DNA from: Rhodococcus sp. B50
Lineage (GTDB): Bacteria > Actinomycetota > Actinomycetes > Mycobacteriales > Mycobacteriaceae
DNA length: 64,000 nucleotides
Reading direction: 5' to 3'
Assembly (NCBI RefSeq): GCF_013602415.1
Contig: NZ_WPAG02000002.1
Span: 1,736,001 to 1,800,000, forward strand
Part shown: one piece after another, positions 17,235 through 26,184 of the stretch
Position numbering within the stretch: position 1 is the stretch's first letter
Layout of the letters: each line of letters begins with the position of its first letter
Translations under genes and position numbers: made by a program
The notes under the pieces: generated by a model
Database searches by the model: none
What the model was told of the DNA's origin: nothing
The model's input: only the letters and a program-made list of their open reading frames with translations

Positions 17235-17987
17235 TCATCCCGCATCTGCCTCGTCGGTGAACAATCGACGCCTCACGTCGTCGGTGAACAATCGACGCCT
17301 CACGTCGTCGGTGAACAATCGACGCCTCACAGCGGGCACTCCGCACACCGAGCGCACATTGGCCCACGACCGCCGGTGATGCGGTGACGGGCCGTGCTCG
17401 GCCAACGCTGCCATGTGCGTCGGCGTGCTGTAGCCCTTGTGTACTGCGAAACCGTACTCCGGTGCCTCGCGGTCGAGTTCGACCATCATGCGATCTCGTG
17501 TGACCTTCGCCAGGACGCTGGCCGCCGCGATGCACGCGGCCGCCGCATCGCCCCCGATGACCGGCAAGGACGGAGCGGGCAGTCCGGGCACTCGGAAGCC
17601 GTCGGTGAGCACGTAGCCGGGCGGGGTCGACAGGCCTGCGACCGCCCGCCGCATGCCCTCGATGTTCGCGACGTGAACGCCGATCGCGTCGACTTCCGTC
17701 GCCGGGATCACCACCACGCTCCACGCCGGTGCGCGTCGCACGATGACCGAGTACAGCTCCTCGCGCGTGCGTTCGGTGAGCTTCTTGGAGTCGTCGAGCC
17801 GGTCGAGAGCTGCGTGTGGGCGATCGCCGAGCACACAGGCGGCGACGACGAGCGGACCCGCGCAGGCCCCGCGGCCGGCTTCGTCGACCCCGGCGACCGG
17901 ACCGAGACCGCAGCGCACGAGCGCGGACTCCATCGTGCGCAGTCCCGAGGATCGACGGATCACGGGTCGAGGTGGCCAGGCAGTCAC
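17235..17987 (-). CDS. rnhB: Ribonuclease HII with a repeat-extended C-terminus
   Basis: RNase HII cuts the RNA strand of RNA/DNA hybrids and starts removal of ribonucleotides in DNA. The 250-residue protein has the catalytic pair D35-E36 in GVDEAGRG, the DSKKL block and the later TDGFRVPG Asp region. It starts at GTG 17987, overlapping the lepB stop (GTGA), which matches the mycobacterial N-terminus [11 protein letters not shown]. The last 30 residues are three copies of a nine-residue unit RRRLFTDDV encoded by a 27-bp DNA tandem repeat. This tail lies outside the conserved fold and is an oddity of this genome. Confidence 0.93.
   Translation of the reverse strand: MTAWPPRPVIRRSSGLRTMESALVRCGLGPVAGVDEAGRGACAGPLVVAACVLGDRPHAALDRLDDSKKLTERTREELYSVIVRRAPAWSVVVIPATEVDAIGVHVANIEGMRRAVAGLSTPPGYVLTDGFRVPGLPAPSLPVIGGDAAAACIAAASVLAKVTRDRMMVELDREAPEYGFAVHKGYSTPTHMAALAEHGPSPHHRRSWANVRSVCGVPAVRRRLFTDDVRRRLFTDDVRRRLFTDEADAG
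17251..17330. repeat. 27-bp tandem repeat, three copies, inside the rnhB 3' end
   Basis: Units at 17251-17277, 17278-17304 and 17305-17330 share TCGTCGGTGAACAATCGACGCC and end in TCACG. The first two are identical and the third is cut by one base. The period is a multiple of three, so the copies add a nine-residue repeat without breaking the frame. Confidence 0.95.
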
Positions 17988-18829
17988 GAGGGCAGGATCT
18001 CCGGTGATTCGATCAGGCCCCATCGGCCGGGAGGCAGCACGATGAAGCGGGCTTTGCCGATGACATTCTCCAGCGGGATGGCGCCTTGATGCTCGTCGCC
18101 CACGTGGTAGCGGGAGTCGGCGGAGTTGCTCCGGTTGTCGCCCATCACCCAGACGTGTCCGTCGGGAACGGTGACGGGTCCGAAGCACCGCCCGGAGGGC
18201 ACCTCGGTCTCGCAGGTGACGACACCCGGTGTGAACGGGAAGTCCATCGTCACGTACGGCTCGTCGAGCGGCACCCCGTCGACGAGGACGCGCCCCTGGT
18301 CGTCGCAGCATTCCACCGTCTGACCACCGATCGCGATCACGCGCTTGACGAGATCGTTCTCGTCCGGGGGGACGACACCCACGAGCGAGCCGACCTCCTG
18401 CAGTCCCCGCACGACGACGTTGTCGGAACGAGTGGAGACGTAGCCTGCCGACCACGAGTCGGGCCCCTCGAAGACGATGACGTCGCCGGGCCGGGGATCG
18501 GTGAAGCGGTATCCCACCTTCTCGACGACGATACGGTCGCCGGTGCAGCCCGGGCAGCCGTGCAGTGTCGGCTCCATCGATTCCGACGGAATGAGGTAGA
18601 CCCTCGCCACGAAGGTCTGCAACAGGAAGCTCAGGGCCAGTGCGACGACGACGAGGATCGGAAGCTCACGCCAGAACGACTTCTGCTTCTTCGCCTTCGG
18701 GGCGGTGTCGTTCGCTGCGGGGTCCTCGCGCCGGTGGTGTGCACCGTCGGCTCGATCGCTCCGAGCCGAACCTCGAACGTCGTTGCGGTTCACGTCCGGT
18801 CCGGCCGGATCGTGCGGGGAATCTGCCAC
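17984..18829 (-). CDS. lepB: Signal peptidase I
   Basis: LepB removes signal peptides from exported proteins at the outer face of the membrane. The 281-residue protein has a hydrophilic N-terminus (1 to about 50), one membrane span at about 56-72, and the catalytic Ser-Lys pair S84 (PSESM) and K162 (VKRVIAIGG). The box [11 protein letters not shown] near the C-terminus is the family signature. It starts at GTG 18829 and its stop overlaps the rnhB start. The short N-terminal single-span form is usual in Gram-positive and actinobacterial enzymes. Confidence 0.95.
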   Translation of the reverse strand: MADSPHDPAGPDVNRNDVRGSARSDRADGAHHRREDPAANDTAPKAKKQKSFWRELPILVVVALALSFLLQTFVARVYLIPSESMEPTLHGCPGCTGDRIVVEKVGYRFTDPRPGDVIVFEGPDSWSAGYVSTRSDNVVVRGLQEVGSLVGVVPPDENDLVKRVIAIGGQTVECCDDQGRVLVDGVPLDEPYVTMDFPFTPGVVTCETEVPSGRCFGPVTVPDGHVWVMGDNRSNSADSRYHVGDEHQGAIPLENVIGKARFIVLPPGRWGLIESPEILPS

Positions 18830-18915
18830 CTCGACAGACTAGCGTCTGCCGCACGGCGGACCTCCGAGGACGACCATCGACTTCACCGGCCGGTAACGGA
18901 CCACCCGCGCAAAGA

Positions 18916-18954
18916 CGACGACCCGGCCGGGACGTGGGTCCGGCCGGGTCGTCG
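18916..18954 (-). terminator. Terminator downstream of rplS
   Basis: A perfect 15-bp stem CGACGACCCGGCCGG (18916-18930) with its complement at 18940-18954 encloses a nine-base loop. It lies 66 bp past the rplS stop and ahead of the lepB promoter region. Confidence 0.8.
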
Positions 18955-19019
18955 GATGATGCATCGGGTGGCTCGAGAGCCGTGCCGAGCAGCCTGGAAG
19001 GCTGCTCAGCGGCCGAAGA

Positions 19020-19361
19020 TCAGCGCTTCTCCTTGATCTTGGCAGCCTTGCCGCGCAGCTCACGCAGGTAGTAGAGCTTCGCGCGACGGACGTCGCCACG
19101 GGTCAGCACGTCGATCTTGGCGAGGTTGGGGCTGTGCACCGGGAAGGTGCGCTCCACGCCCACGCCGAAGGAAACCTTACGGACGGTGAAGGTCTCGCGG
19201 ACGCCGCCGCCCTGACGCCGGATCACGACGCCCTTGAAGACCTGCACGCGCTCCTTGCTGCCCTCGATGACCTTGACGTGCACATCGAGAGTGTCGCCGG
19301 GACGGAAGTCCGGGATGTCATCGCGCAGCGACTTGGCGTCCAGAAAGTCCAGGGTGTTCAT
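19020..19361 (-). CDS. rplS: Large ribosomal subunit protein L19 (bL19)
   Basis: L19 sits at the 30S-50S interface and contacts the 23S/16S bridge. The 113-residue protein begins M-N-T-L-D-F-L-D at ATG 19361 and contains the family blocks [24 protein letters not shown] and [20 protein letters not shown]. The length equals the normal family length; in-frame codons upstream to 19805 are rejected. It is a single-gene unit with its own terminator, placed between lepB and a membrane protein as in mycobacterial relatives. Confidence 0.97.
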   Translation of the reverse strand: MNTLDFLDAKSLRDDIPDFRPGDTLDVHVKVIEGSKERVQVFKGVVIRRQGGGVRETFTVRKVSFGVGVERTFPVHSPNLAKIDVLTRGDVRRAKLYYLRELRGKAAKIKEKR

Positions 19362-19444
19362 CGGTTGTTCATCCTCTTGTTCGCTCGAGCAGAGGAACCT
19401 GGCGGCGACCGCCGTGTGGCGGGCTCGACCGGTTCGTGCCCAGG

Positions 19445-20350
19445 TCAGGTAGGCGTGCCCGAACGGGGCAACCCGTCCATTGTGCCAGACGGAATATCGA
19501 TCGAGGAAATCGGCGGTGGGGCCGGGCGGACACGCCGGTCCAGTTCCGCCTCGGTCGCGGTACGCGAGTGCTCCACACTTCCCCGCACGGTCTCGAGCGT
19601 CGGAGCCCCCGCGACGAGGTCCTGCACGAAGATCTTGGCGCGGATCACCGGACGCCGTAGTCGACGTTCCCGCTCGAGCGCCCGGCTCATCCGGCGCGGC
19701 CGCTCGCCGTACCGCCAGCGCGCCCAGGGGGCACCCGGCCGCGAGAGCCGGATCGCTCCGACCCACAGCAGCGGCACGACGAACAGCCCGACCAGGCCGG
19801 TCCATATCTTGCCCTTCGCCAGGACGATCGCCGCGAGGAGGAGATTCACGAGCACGGCCACGACGAGGCCGGCCCGTTCGGCCCAGTCACCGCTGTCCTC
19901 GAAATTCGTGGCGTCCCCCAGCTCGAACGGGCGCAGACCGAGCAGCCACATCCCGGTCACGGCAATCGCCACGAAGACGGCGTCGACGGAGACCCGCCCC
20001 TGCTCTTCCCAGTACACGTCGTTCAGATAGAAGATCAACGCGAACTCGTCGAGGGTCAGCGCGGCGCCGATGCCGAACACGGCGGCGAGGACGGTGGCGG
20101 CGACCCGGTTCGAGTCCTCGGAGATCGCGATCAGTCCCCCACCCGCGATCACCATCGTGACGACGCCGAACACCACGTGGTGCACGTGCTGCCCACCGGG
20201 GGTGATGTTGCCGGGCCACCAGCGCACCTGCGCCCGGATCAACCGCACGCTGATCCGGATGAAGACGAACGCGGCCACGAAGCCGACCAGGAAGGCCAGC
20301 AGCGGCAGGCGCCCTTGATCGACGATCTCGCGTCGCACCCAGTCGAGCAT
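19445..20350 (-). CDS. Integral membrane protein, function unknown
   Basis: A 301-residue protein with about six to seven hydrophobic segments between residues 15 and 225 and a charged, Arg-rich cytoplasmic-type C-terminus of about 75 residues. A conserved-looking block is [13 protein letters not shown] in the first third, where two adjacent His residues sit at the edge of a membrane helix, and [16 protein letters not shown] follows. I do not recognise an enzyme family. The start at ATG 20350 gives a short N-terminus before the first span; GTG 20353 is adjacent. It lies between rplS and tex on the same strand. Confidence 0.65.
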   Translation of the reverse strand: MLDWVRREIVDQGRLPLLAFLVGFVAAFVFIRISVRLIRAQVRWWPGNITPGGQHVHHVVFGVVTMVIAGGGLIAISEDSNRVAATVLAAVFGIGAALTLDEFALIFYLNDVYWEEQGRVSVDAVFVAIAVTGMWLLGLRPFELGDATNFEDSGDWAERAGLVVAVLVNLLLAAIVLAKGKIWTGLVGLFVVPLLWVGAIRLSRPGAPWARWRYGERPRRMSRALERERRLRRPVIRAKIFVQDLVAGAPTLETVRGSVEHSRTATEAELDRRVRPAPPPISSIDIPSGTMDGLPRSGTPT

Positions 20351-20418
20351 CACCGGATCACCCCGGCCACCCTGGATTTCATGTCCACAGCATTGCAGGA
20401 GTGACCCGGTGATTCGCG

Positions 20419-22779
20419 TCAGTTGTTGCCGAAACCGGCGCGTCGCAGCGCGTCGGCCATCGACCCGGACGCGGCCGGCGCCGAGCGTCGGTCGTCGCCC
20501 CGACCCTGCCGGCCTCCGTCGCCCCGACCGTTCCGGCCCCGTCCGCCGCCCTGATTCCCGCCGCCCTGGTTCGCCGGCCGCCGAGCGCCTCCGCGCGGCT
20601 GACCTCCGGATTTCTCGTCGCCCGGCGCGGGGATCTCGTCGTCGAGTCGCAGTGTCAGACCGATGCGCTGACGGGCGACGTCGACCTCGAGGACCTTCAC
20701 CTTGACGACCTCGCCGGATCGGACGATGTCGTGCGGATCCTTCACGAAGCTGCGCGACATCGCGGACACATGGACGAGGCCGTCCTGGTGCACTCCGACG
20801 TCGACGAACGCGCCGAACGCCGCGACATTGGTGACCACGCCCTCGAGGACCATGCCCGGCTTCAGGTGGGCGACCTTCTCGACACCGGCGGCGAAGGTCG
20901 CGGTCTTGAACTCGGGACGCGGGTCGCGGCCGGGCTTCTCGAGTTCGGAGATGATGTCGGTGACAGTCGGGACACCGAACCGGTCGTCGGCGAACTCGTC
21001 CGCCCGCAGCTTCCGCAGGGTGGCGGAGTTGCCGAGGAGTTCGCGGACGCTGCTGCCGGTCCGGTCGACGATCCGGCGCACCACGGGGTACGCCTCGGGG
21101 TGCACCGCGGACGCGTCGAGCGGATCGTCCCCGCTGGGGATGCGCAGGAAGCCCGCGCACTGCTCGAAGGCCTTGGGGCCGAGACGCGGAACGTCCTTCA
21201 GCGCGGTCCGCGCACGGAACGGACCGTGCTGGTCGCGGTAGGCGACGATGCTCTCCGCCAGGGAACCCGTGATGCCGGAGACGCGGGACAGCAGCGGAAC
21301 CGATGCCGTGTTGACGTCGACGCCGACGGCGTTCACCGCGTCCTCGACCACCGCGCCGAGCGACCGCGCGAGCATCGTCTCGGACACGTCGTGCTGGTAC
21401 TGGCCCACGCCGATCGACTTCGGATCGATCTTGACGAGTTCGGCAAGCGGGTCCTGCAGGCGGCGCGCGATGGACACCGCACCACGGATGGACACGTCGA
21501 GGTCCGGGAGTTCCTTGGTGGCGTACTCCGACGCCGAGTAGACGGACGCGCCCGCCTCCGACACCACGATCTTCGTCAGCCCGGGCACCTTCGTCAGGGA
21601 GACGAGTTCGGTTGCGAGAGCGTCGGTCTCACGCGACGCAGTGCCATTGCCGATCGCGATCAGTTCGACACCGTGCCGCGCGACCAGCGCAGCGAGCACC
21701 GCGAGCGCCTCGTCGCGCTTGTTGTGCGGCTGATGCGGGTAGATGGTGGTGTGGTCGACGACCTTGCCGGTCGCGTCGACGACCGCGACCTTCGTCCCGG
21801 TGCGGTAACCGGGGTCGAGGCCCATCGTCGGGCGGGTGCCGGCCGGGGCGGCGAGCAACAGGTCCTTGAGGTTCGCGGCGAAGACGTCGACCGCGTCCTT
21901 CTCGGCAGACTGCCGCAGCCGCATCCGGATGTCGAGTGCGAGCGACATCTGCAGCTTGGTGCGCCATGCCCACCGGACGGTGTCGAGGAGCCACTTGTCG
22001 GCGGGCCGCCCCTGGTCGGCGATGCCGAAGCGGGTCGCGATCCGTCCCTCGTAGTAGCTGCGCTCGCCGGGGACGGGTTCGTCGACCTCGGGATCGAGCG
22101 ACAGCGAGAGCACTTCCTCCTTCTCTCCGCGCAGGAGCGCGAGGATGCGGTGCGAGGGGAGCTGGGTGAACGGCTCGGAGAACTCGAAGTAGTCGGAGAA
22201 CTTCGCGCCGTCGTTCTCCTTGCCGGAACGCACGGTGGAGGTCACCTTGCCGCGCGTCCACATCGCCTCACGCAGTTCGCCGACGAGGTCGGCGTCCTCG
22301 GCGAAACGCTCGACCAGGATGGCGCGCGCACCGTCGAGCTGCTCGGGCGTGTACCCGGCGGGATCGGTGGCGGGATCACCGATGAGCGCGTCGGCGACGG
22401 GTTCGTGACCGGCCTCACGGGCGATCTGCGCCTTGGTACGCCGCTTCGGCTTGAACGGCAGGTAGATGTCCTCGAGCCGAGCCTTGGTATCGGCGAGCAT
22501 GATCTGTCCGCGCAGCGTGTCGTCGAGCTTGCCCTGCGTCTCGATCGATTCGAGGATCGCGGTGCGGCGCTCGTCGAGTTCGCGCAGATAGCGGAGGCGT
22601 TCCTCGAGGGTCCGCAACTGGGCGTCGTCGAGGCCGCCGGTCGCCTCCTTGCGGTAGCGCGCGACGAACGGCACGGTCGCACCCCCGTCGAGCAGACCCA
22701 CGGCCGCAGCGACCTGGTCTTCGCGGACGTCGAGTTCCTGGGCGATCCGCCGGTTCACGGTGTCGAGTTGGGTCGTCAC
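20419..22779 (-). CDS. tex: Tex family S1 RNA-binding transcription accessory protein
   Basis: Tex is a cytosolic nucleic-acid-binding protein related to Spt6, linked to transcription and ribosome rescue. From GTG 22779 it is 786 residues. It has the N-terminal Tex region (about 1-310), a YqgF/RuvC-like domain with LDPGYRTGTKVAVVD, helix-hairpin-helix repeats (SGITGSLAESIVAYRD and PRLGPKAFEQCAGFLRI) and an S1 domain near 645-715 (GMVLEGVVTNVAAFGAFVDVG). The last roughly 60 residues are Gly/Arg/Asn-rich (GGNQGGGRGRNGRGDGG), an RGG-like tail likely to bind RNA. In-frame codons above the GTG run through DNA repeats and are rejected. Confidence 0.92.
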   Translation of the reverse strand: MTTQLDTVNRRIAQELDVREDQVAAAVGLLDGGATVPFVARYRKEATGGLDDAQLRTLEERLRYLRELDERRTAILESIETQGKLDDTLRGQIMLADTKARLEDIYLPFKPKRRTKAQIAREAGHEPVADALIGDPATDPAGYTPEQLDGARAILVERFAEDADLVGELREAMWTRGKVTSTVRSGKENDGAKFSDYFEFSEPFTQLPSHRILALLRGEKEEVLSLSLDPEVDEPVPGERSYYEGRIATRFGIADQGRPADKWLLDTVRWAWRTKLQMSLALDIRMRLRQSAEKDAVDVFAANLKDLLLAAPAGTRPTMGLDPGYRTGTKVAVVDATGKVVDHTTIYPHQPHNKRDEALAVLAALVARHGVELIAIGNGTASRETDALATELVSLTKVPGLTKIVVSEAGASVYSASEYATKELPDLDVSIRGAVSIARRLQDPLAELVKIDPKSIGVGQYQHDVSETMLARSLGAVVEDAVNAVGVDVNTASVPLLSRVSGITGSLAESIVAYRDQHGPFRARTALKDVPRLGPKAFEQCAGFLRIPSGDDPLDASAVHPEAYPVVRRIVDRTGSSVRELLGNSATLRKLRADEFADDRFGVPTVTDIISELEKPGRDPRPEFKTATFAAGVEKVAHLKPGMVLEGVVTNVAAFGAFVDVGVHQDGLVHVSAMSRSFVKDPHDIVRSGEVVKVKVLEVDVARQRIGLTLRLDDEIPAPGDEKSGGQPRGGARRPANQGGGNQGGGRGRNGRGDGGRQGRGDDRRSAPAASGSMADALRRAGFGNN

Positions 22780-22806
22780 GTCGAACGACCCTACAGTTGC
22801 CGTCCC

Positions 22807-22905
22807 CGCCCGCGCCCGTGGACGCATGGGCGCCCGCGCCCGTGGCCGCATGGGGCGCCCGCGCCCGTGGCCGCATGGGGCGCCCGCGCCCGTGGCCGTG
22901 CGGGG
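22807..22905. repeat. 25-bp GC-rich tandem repeat, four copies, between tex and the LppW-like gene
   Basis: Units CGCCCGCGCCCGTGG followed by a variable CGCATGGGG-type end occur at 22807-22830 (24 bp), 22831-22855, 22856-22880 and 22881-22905. The middle two are identical. The array fills most of the 191-bp divergent gap and lies upstream of both starts, so copy number could affect either promoter. Confidence 0.92.
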
Positions 22906-22970
22906 TCCCTGCAGGATCCCGAGTGGACCGACGCTATCGTCCACAGCACAATGGAATGCAGGGACCGGAA

Positions 22971-23957
22971 ATGAAGCGCAGACGCGGACGCGCACGATCG
23001 GGCGCGATGATGCTGTGCGTGGCCACCACACTGGCCGTATCCGGCTGCGATTCCATGGAGCCCCGTCCCCTCCCGCACGAGGCGCTCGGCCTCGCCTCGA
23101 TCGCGGACGCCGATCTCGACGAGCCCAGCGTCTCGCTGTCTACGGCCGAACTCCCCCGGCAGATCGACGCCGCCGTCGCACTCGCCGACAGTCGAGGAGC
23201 GCGCCTCACCGTCGCCGTGCTCGACCGTGAATCCGGGACCCGCGTCGTCGGCGGATCGGACGAACCCTTCGAGACAGCGTCGACGGTGAAGCTGTTCATC
23301 GCCGAGGAGGTCCTGTACCGCGAGGCGGTGGGCGATGTGACGCTCGCCGATGAGGACCGCGAGTCGATCCGTTCGATGTTGCGGTCGTCGGACGACAACG
23401 CCGCGACGGTTCTGTGGGAGGCCTACGGCGGTCCCGAGATCGTCGAGCATGCCGTGGAACGGCACAATCTGACCGGTACGACTCCCCCGGACCCGGGGTC
23501 CTGGTGGTGGAACACGACCACGACGGCGTCGGACCTGCTGACCTGGTACGACGATCTGCTCGGCGACAGCGCGTCGGGCGAGGAGAGTGCGGCCCGGATC
23601 GTCGGCCACCTGTCGGCGTACACCGACGAAGGCGTCGACGGATACGACCAGCGCTTCGGGCTCCCCGAGGGCGTCGGCGACTCGACAGACCTGGCAGTGA
23701 AGCAGGGGTGGATGTGCTGCCTGGCCGGTGAATGGCTCCACCTGTCCACAGGTTTCCTCGGCGACGACCACCGGTACGTGGTCGTGGTCGCCGCACGGGA
23801 AGCCGTCACCTACGACGAGTCGGATCCCTTGTACGAGACGGGATTCCTGCCCGACACTGCGCTCTACGACGCGACAGACGACGGCAGTGCGCAGCACGCA
23901 CGCGAGACCGTCACGCTGGCGGTCGAGACGACCCTCGGAACTGCCCACCGCCCCTGA
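22971..23957 (+). CDS. LppW-like lipoprotein with a serine beta-lactamase/PBP-type fold
   Basis: A 328-residue predicted lipoprotein. The signal peptide ends in LAVSGC, giving Cys26 as the lipidated residue. The mature part has a penicillin-binding fold: S104-T-V-K107 as the SxxK motif, SSDDN (139-143) in place of the usual SDN, and K244-Q-G in place of KTG. The missing KTG and altered SDN make beta-lactam hydrolysis doubtful. The location before trmD, facing it, matches M. tuberculosis lppW. ATG 22971 is chosen since it opens the signal peptide; longer in-frame readings would run through the tandem repeat. Confidence 0.8.
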   Translation: MKRRRGRARSGAMMLCVATTLAVSGCDSMEPRPLPHEALGLASIADADLDEPSVSLSTAELPRQIDAAVALADSRGARLTVAVLDRESGTRVVGGSDEPFETASTVKLFIAEEVLYREAVGDVTLADEDRESIRSMLRSSDDNAATVLWEAYGGPEIVEHAVERHNLTGTTPPDPGSWWWNTTTTASDLLTWYDDLLGDSASGEESAARIVGHLSAYTDEGVDGYDQRFGLPEGVGDSTDLAVKQGWMCCLAGEWLHLSTGFLGDDHRYVVVVAAREAVTYDESDPLYETGFLPDTALYDATDDGSAQHARETVTLAVETTLGTAHRP

Positions 23958-23975
23958 GAGCGGACCGATTCGGAG

Positions 23976-24683
23976 TCAGTCGTCGGACGGGAGCAGATCG
24001 GGGCGCCGCTCACGCGTGCGTTCCAGCGACTGTTCGTGGCGCCAGCGAGCGACTTTGCCGTGGTCGCCGGACAGCAGAACCGGCGGCACCTCGAGATCGC
24101 GCCACACCGCGGGCCGGGTGTAGCTGGGGCCTTCGAGCAGGCCGTCGGAGAACGAATCCTCCTGGTGCGACTGCTGATTGCCGAGCACGCCGGGAAGCAA
24201 CCGGACGACCGCCTCGACCATGACGAGCACGGCAACCTCGCCGCCGATGAGGACGTAGTCGCCGATGCTCACCTCTTCGACGCGCACGCGCCGCGCGGCA
24301 TCGTCGAACACACGCTGATCGATGCCCTCGTACCGCCCGCAGGCGAAGACAATTCGCTTCTCCTGCGACCAGCGTTGCGCGGTGGCCTGATCGAAGCGGC
24401 GACCGGCGGGGGTCGGAACGACGAGCAGCACATCGGGATCGGTCTCGCCGTCGGGACCTGCCAGCACGTCGTCGAGCGCCGGCCCCCACACGGTGGGTTT
24501 CATGACCATGCCCGGTCCGCCACCGTAGGGCGAATCGTCGACGGCCTTGTGCACGTCGTGCGTCCAGTCGCGCAGGTTGTGCACACCGACGGAGATCAAC
24601 CCCTTGTCGATCGCCTTGCCGAGCAGCGCGGCACGCAGGGGCTCGAGATATTCGGGAAAGATGGTGACGACGTCGAGCCGCAC
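23976..24683 (-). CDS. trmD: tRNA (guanine-N1)-methyltransferase
   Basis: TrmD methylates G37 of tRNAs reading CNN codons, which prevents frameshifting. The 235-residue protein from GTG 24683 is of SPOUT class, with the knot segments [14 protein letters not shown] and [12 protein letters not shown] and [20 protein letters not shown] that form the SAM trefoil. It is the last gene of rpsP-khpA-rimM-trmD, starting three bases after the rimM stop. The convergent LppW-like gene ends 18 bp away. Confidence 0.96.
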   Translation of the reverse strand: MRLDVVTIFPEYLEPLRAALLGKAIDKGLISVGVHNLRDWTHDVHKAVDDSPYGGGPGMVMKPTVWGPALDDVLAGPDGETDPDVLLVVPTPAGRRFDQATAQRWSQEKRIVFACGRYEGIDQRVFDDAARRVRVEEVSIGDYVLIGGEVAVLVMVEAVVRLLPGVLGNQQSHQEDSFSDGLLEGPSYTRPAVWRDLEVPPVLLSGDHGKVARWRHEQSLERTRERRPDLLPSDD

Positions 24684-24686
24684 GGA

Positions 24687-25274
24687 CTACCGCTTCCCCT
24701 CGCTCGACTTCTTCTTGGACGGCGGTTCGCCGAAATCGGGGTCGAGCAGACCGTCGGGCGGATCGATCTCGATGACACGCTCGCGGACCGACACCGTCGG
24801 CACGATCTCGGTGACGAACGGGATCAGCAGCTCGCCGCGCTCCTGTCCGGTAGGCCGGATCGACAGCAGTTCGCCGGCGGCGGTGTGCAGGACCTCACGG
24901 ACGGTGCCGATCTCGGTTCCGCCGTCGGGGCGACCGGCGACGATCCGCACCGTCAATCCTTCGAGTTCGTGGTCGTAGAACTCGTCGGGATCGTCGGACG
25001 GAGGCAGGTCTGCGCTGTCGACGACGAACAGCACCCCGCGTAAAGCGTCGGCCGCGTCGCGACCGTCGATGCCCTGCAGGCGCAGCAGAAGCCGCCCGGA
25101 GTGTTCCCGGGCGGCTTCTACCGTGTACTCGTGCAGGTGCTTGTCGCGAGGCTTGCGGCCGCGCAGGACCGCGCCGACGGCAAAGCGTTCCTCGGGTTCG
25201 TCGGTGCGAACCTCGACGACGACTTCGCCTCGAATGCCGTGTGATTTGGCCACACGGCCCACGACGAGCTCCAT
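24687..25274 (-). CDS. rimM: Ribosome maturation factor RimM
   Basis: RimM helps assemble the 30S head around S19. The 195-residue protein from ATG 25274 has the N-terminal RimM domain (VGRVAKSHGIRGEVVVEVRTDEP split over the start) and a PRC-barrel domain in the second half (FYDHELEGLTV; LLIPFVTEIVPTVSV). The Ser/Lys-rich tail SKKKSSEGKR is outside the fold. It sits 10 bp after khpA. The upstream in-frame extension to 25328 is rejected because the conserved start is M-E-L-V-V-G-R-V. Confidence 0.94.
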   Translation of the reverse strand: MELVVGRVAKSHGIRGEVVVEVRTDEPEERFAVGAVLRGRKPRDKHLHEYTVEAAREHSGRLLLRLQGIDGRDAADALRGVLFVVDSADLPPSDDPDEFYDHELEGLTVRIVAGRPDGGTEIGTVREVLHTAAGELLSIRPTGQERGELLIPFVTEIVPTVSVRERVIEIDPPDGLLDPDFGEPPSKKKSSEGKR

Positions 25275-25284
25275 CGGCGCTCGC

Positions 25285-25527
25285 CTAGCGGTCGGTGTCG
25301 ACGACGTCGACACGGATACCCCGGCCACCGATTCCGGTGACGAGGGTCCGCAGAGCGGTCGCGGTGCGACCGCCCCGGCCGATGACCTTGCCGAGGTCGT
25401 CGGGATTGACGTGCACCTCGACGGTGCGGCCCCGACGGCCCGCGATCAGGTCGACGCGGACGTCGTCGGGATGGGCGACGATTCCACGAACGAGATGCTC
25501 GACGGCATCGGCGACCACGGCGCTCAT
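25285..25527 (-). CDS. khpA: KH-domain RNA-binding protein KhpA
   Basis: An 80-residue single KH-domain protein with the RNA-binding loop IGRGGR and the flanking strand VEVHVNPDDLGKV. KhpA pairs with KhpB (not in this window) and influences cell elongation and RNA stability in other Gram-positives. Its ATG shares one base with the rpsP stop (TAATG), which suggests coupled translation. The four-gene order rpsP-khpA-rimM-trmD is typical of actinobacteria. Confidence 0.93.
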   Translation of the reverse strand: MSAVVADAVEHLVRGIVAHPDDVRVDLIAGRRGRTVEVHVNPDDLGKVIGRGGRTATALRTLVTGIGGRGIRVDVVDTDR

Positions 25528-25961
25528 TACTCGGCGGCCTCGGTGGACTCGGCCTCGGTGGCCTCTTCCTTGGCAGCCTTCTTCTTCTTGGGCGTGACGG
25601 CCTCGGCAGCCGGCTCGTTCTCGGCCTGCGCGAGGGCGGCCTGGAACAGCTCGAGCTTGGACGGCTTGGCCTCCGCCTTCTTCAGGGTGCCCTCGGTGCC
25701 CGGCAGGCCCTTGAACTTCTGCCAGTCACCAGTGATCTTGAGGAGGTTGAGGACCGGCTCGGTCGGCTGCGCGCCGACGGCCAGCCAGTACTGCGCACGC
25801 TCCGAGTCGATCTCGATCAGCGAGGGCTCTTCCTTCGGGTGGTACTTGCCGATGGTCTCGATCGCCCGGCCGTTGCGACGGGTGCGCGAGTCCGCGATGA
25901 CGACGCGGTACTGCGGGTTGCGGATCTTGCCGAGACGGGTGAGCTTGATCTTGACAGCCAC
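25527..25961 (-). CDS. rpsP: Small ribosomal subunit protein S16 (bS16)
   Basis: S16 is an early-binding 30S protein. From GTG 25961 it is 144 residues, about 50 longer than the E. coli protein: the conserved part ends near residue 95 and is followed by an Ala/Glu/Lys-rich tail ([10 protein letters not shown]) that is common in actinobacteria. Diagnostic text is [18 protein letters not shown] and [10 protein letters not shown]. The codons upstream to 26150 are rejected. It heads the rpsP-khpA-rimM-trmD operon, with the promoter presumably in the 220 bp before it. Confidence 0.96.
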   Translation of the reverse strand: MAVKIKLTRLGKIRNPQYRVVIADSRTRRNGRAIETIGKYHPKEEPSLIEIDSERAQYWLAVGAQPTEPVLNLLKITGDWQKFKGLPGTEGTLKKAEAKPSKLELFQAALAQAENEPAAEAVTPKKKKAAKEEATEAESTEAAE

Positions 25962-26184
25962 TGCTGTTTCTCCTTCGGGGTGCGCCGAGGCGCGTGTCAC
26001 GTGCAATTCGGACGACGCGCCCTTCTGGCACGCCCGGTTTTGCCTCCAACCTGTGACCGCCGCGCGGTACGTAACCGGATGCGACGACAGCGAACCATTC
26101 TGCCAGACGCGCGAGCCAGGACGAAACCGGCACCCGGTGACCCCGAGCACGCCTCGCGGTTGCGCGGATGTCCCCGGGCCCGGC

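Noticed and set aside
17251..17330. Possible CRISPR array
   Set aside because: The repeats are contiguous with no spacers and lie inside the rnhB reading frame; no cas genes are present.
22807..22905. Possible CRISPR or integron-type array
   Set aside because: The units are adjacent 24-25 bp copies without spacers or an integrase.
23742..23750. DnaA-box-like CTGTCCACA
   Set aside because: It lies inside a coding sequence and has one mismatch, so it has no regulatory support.
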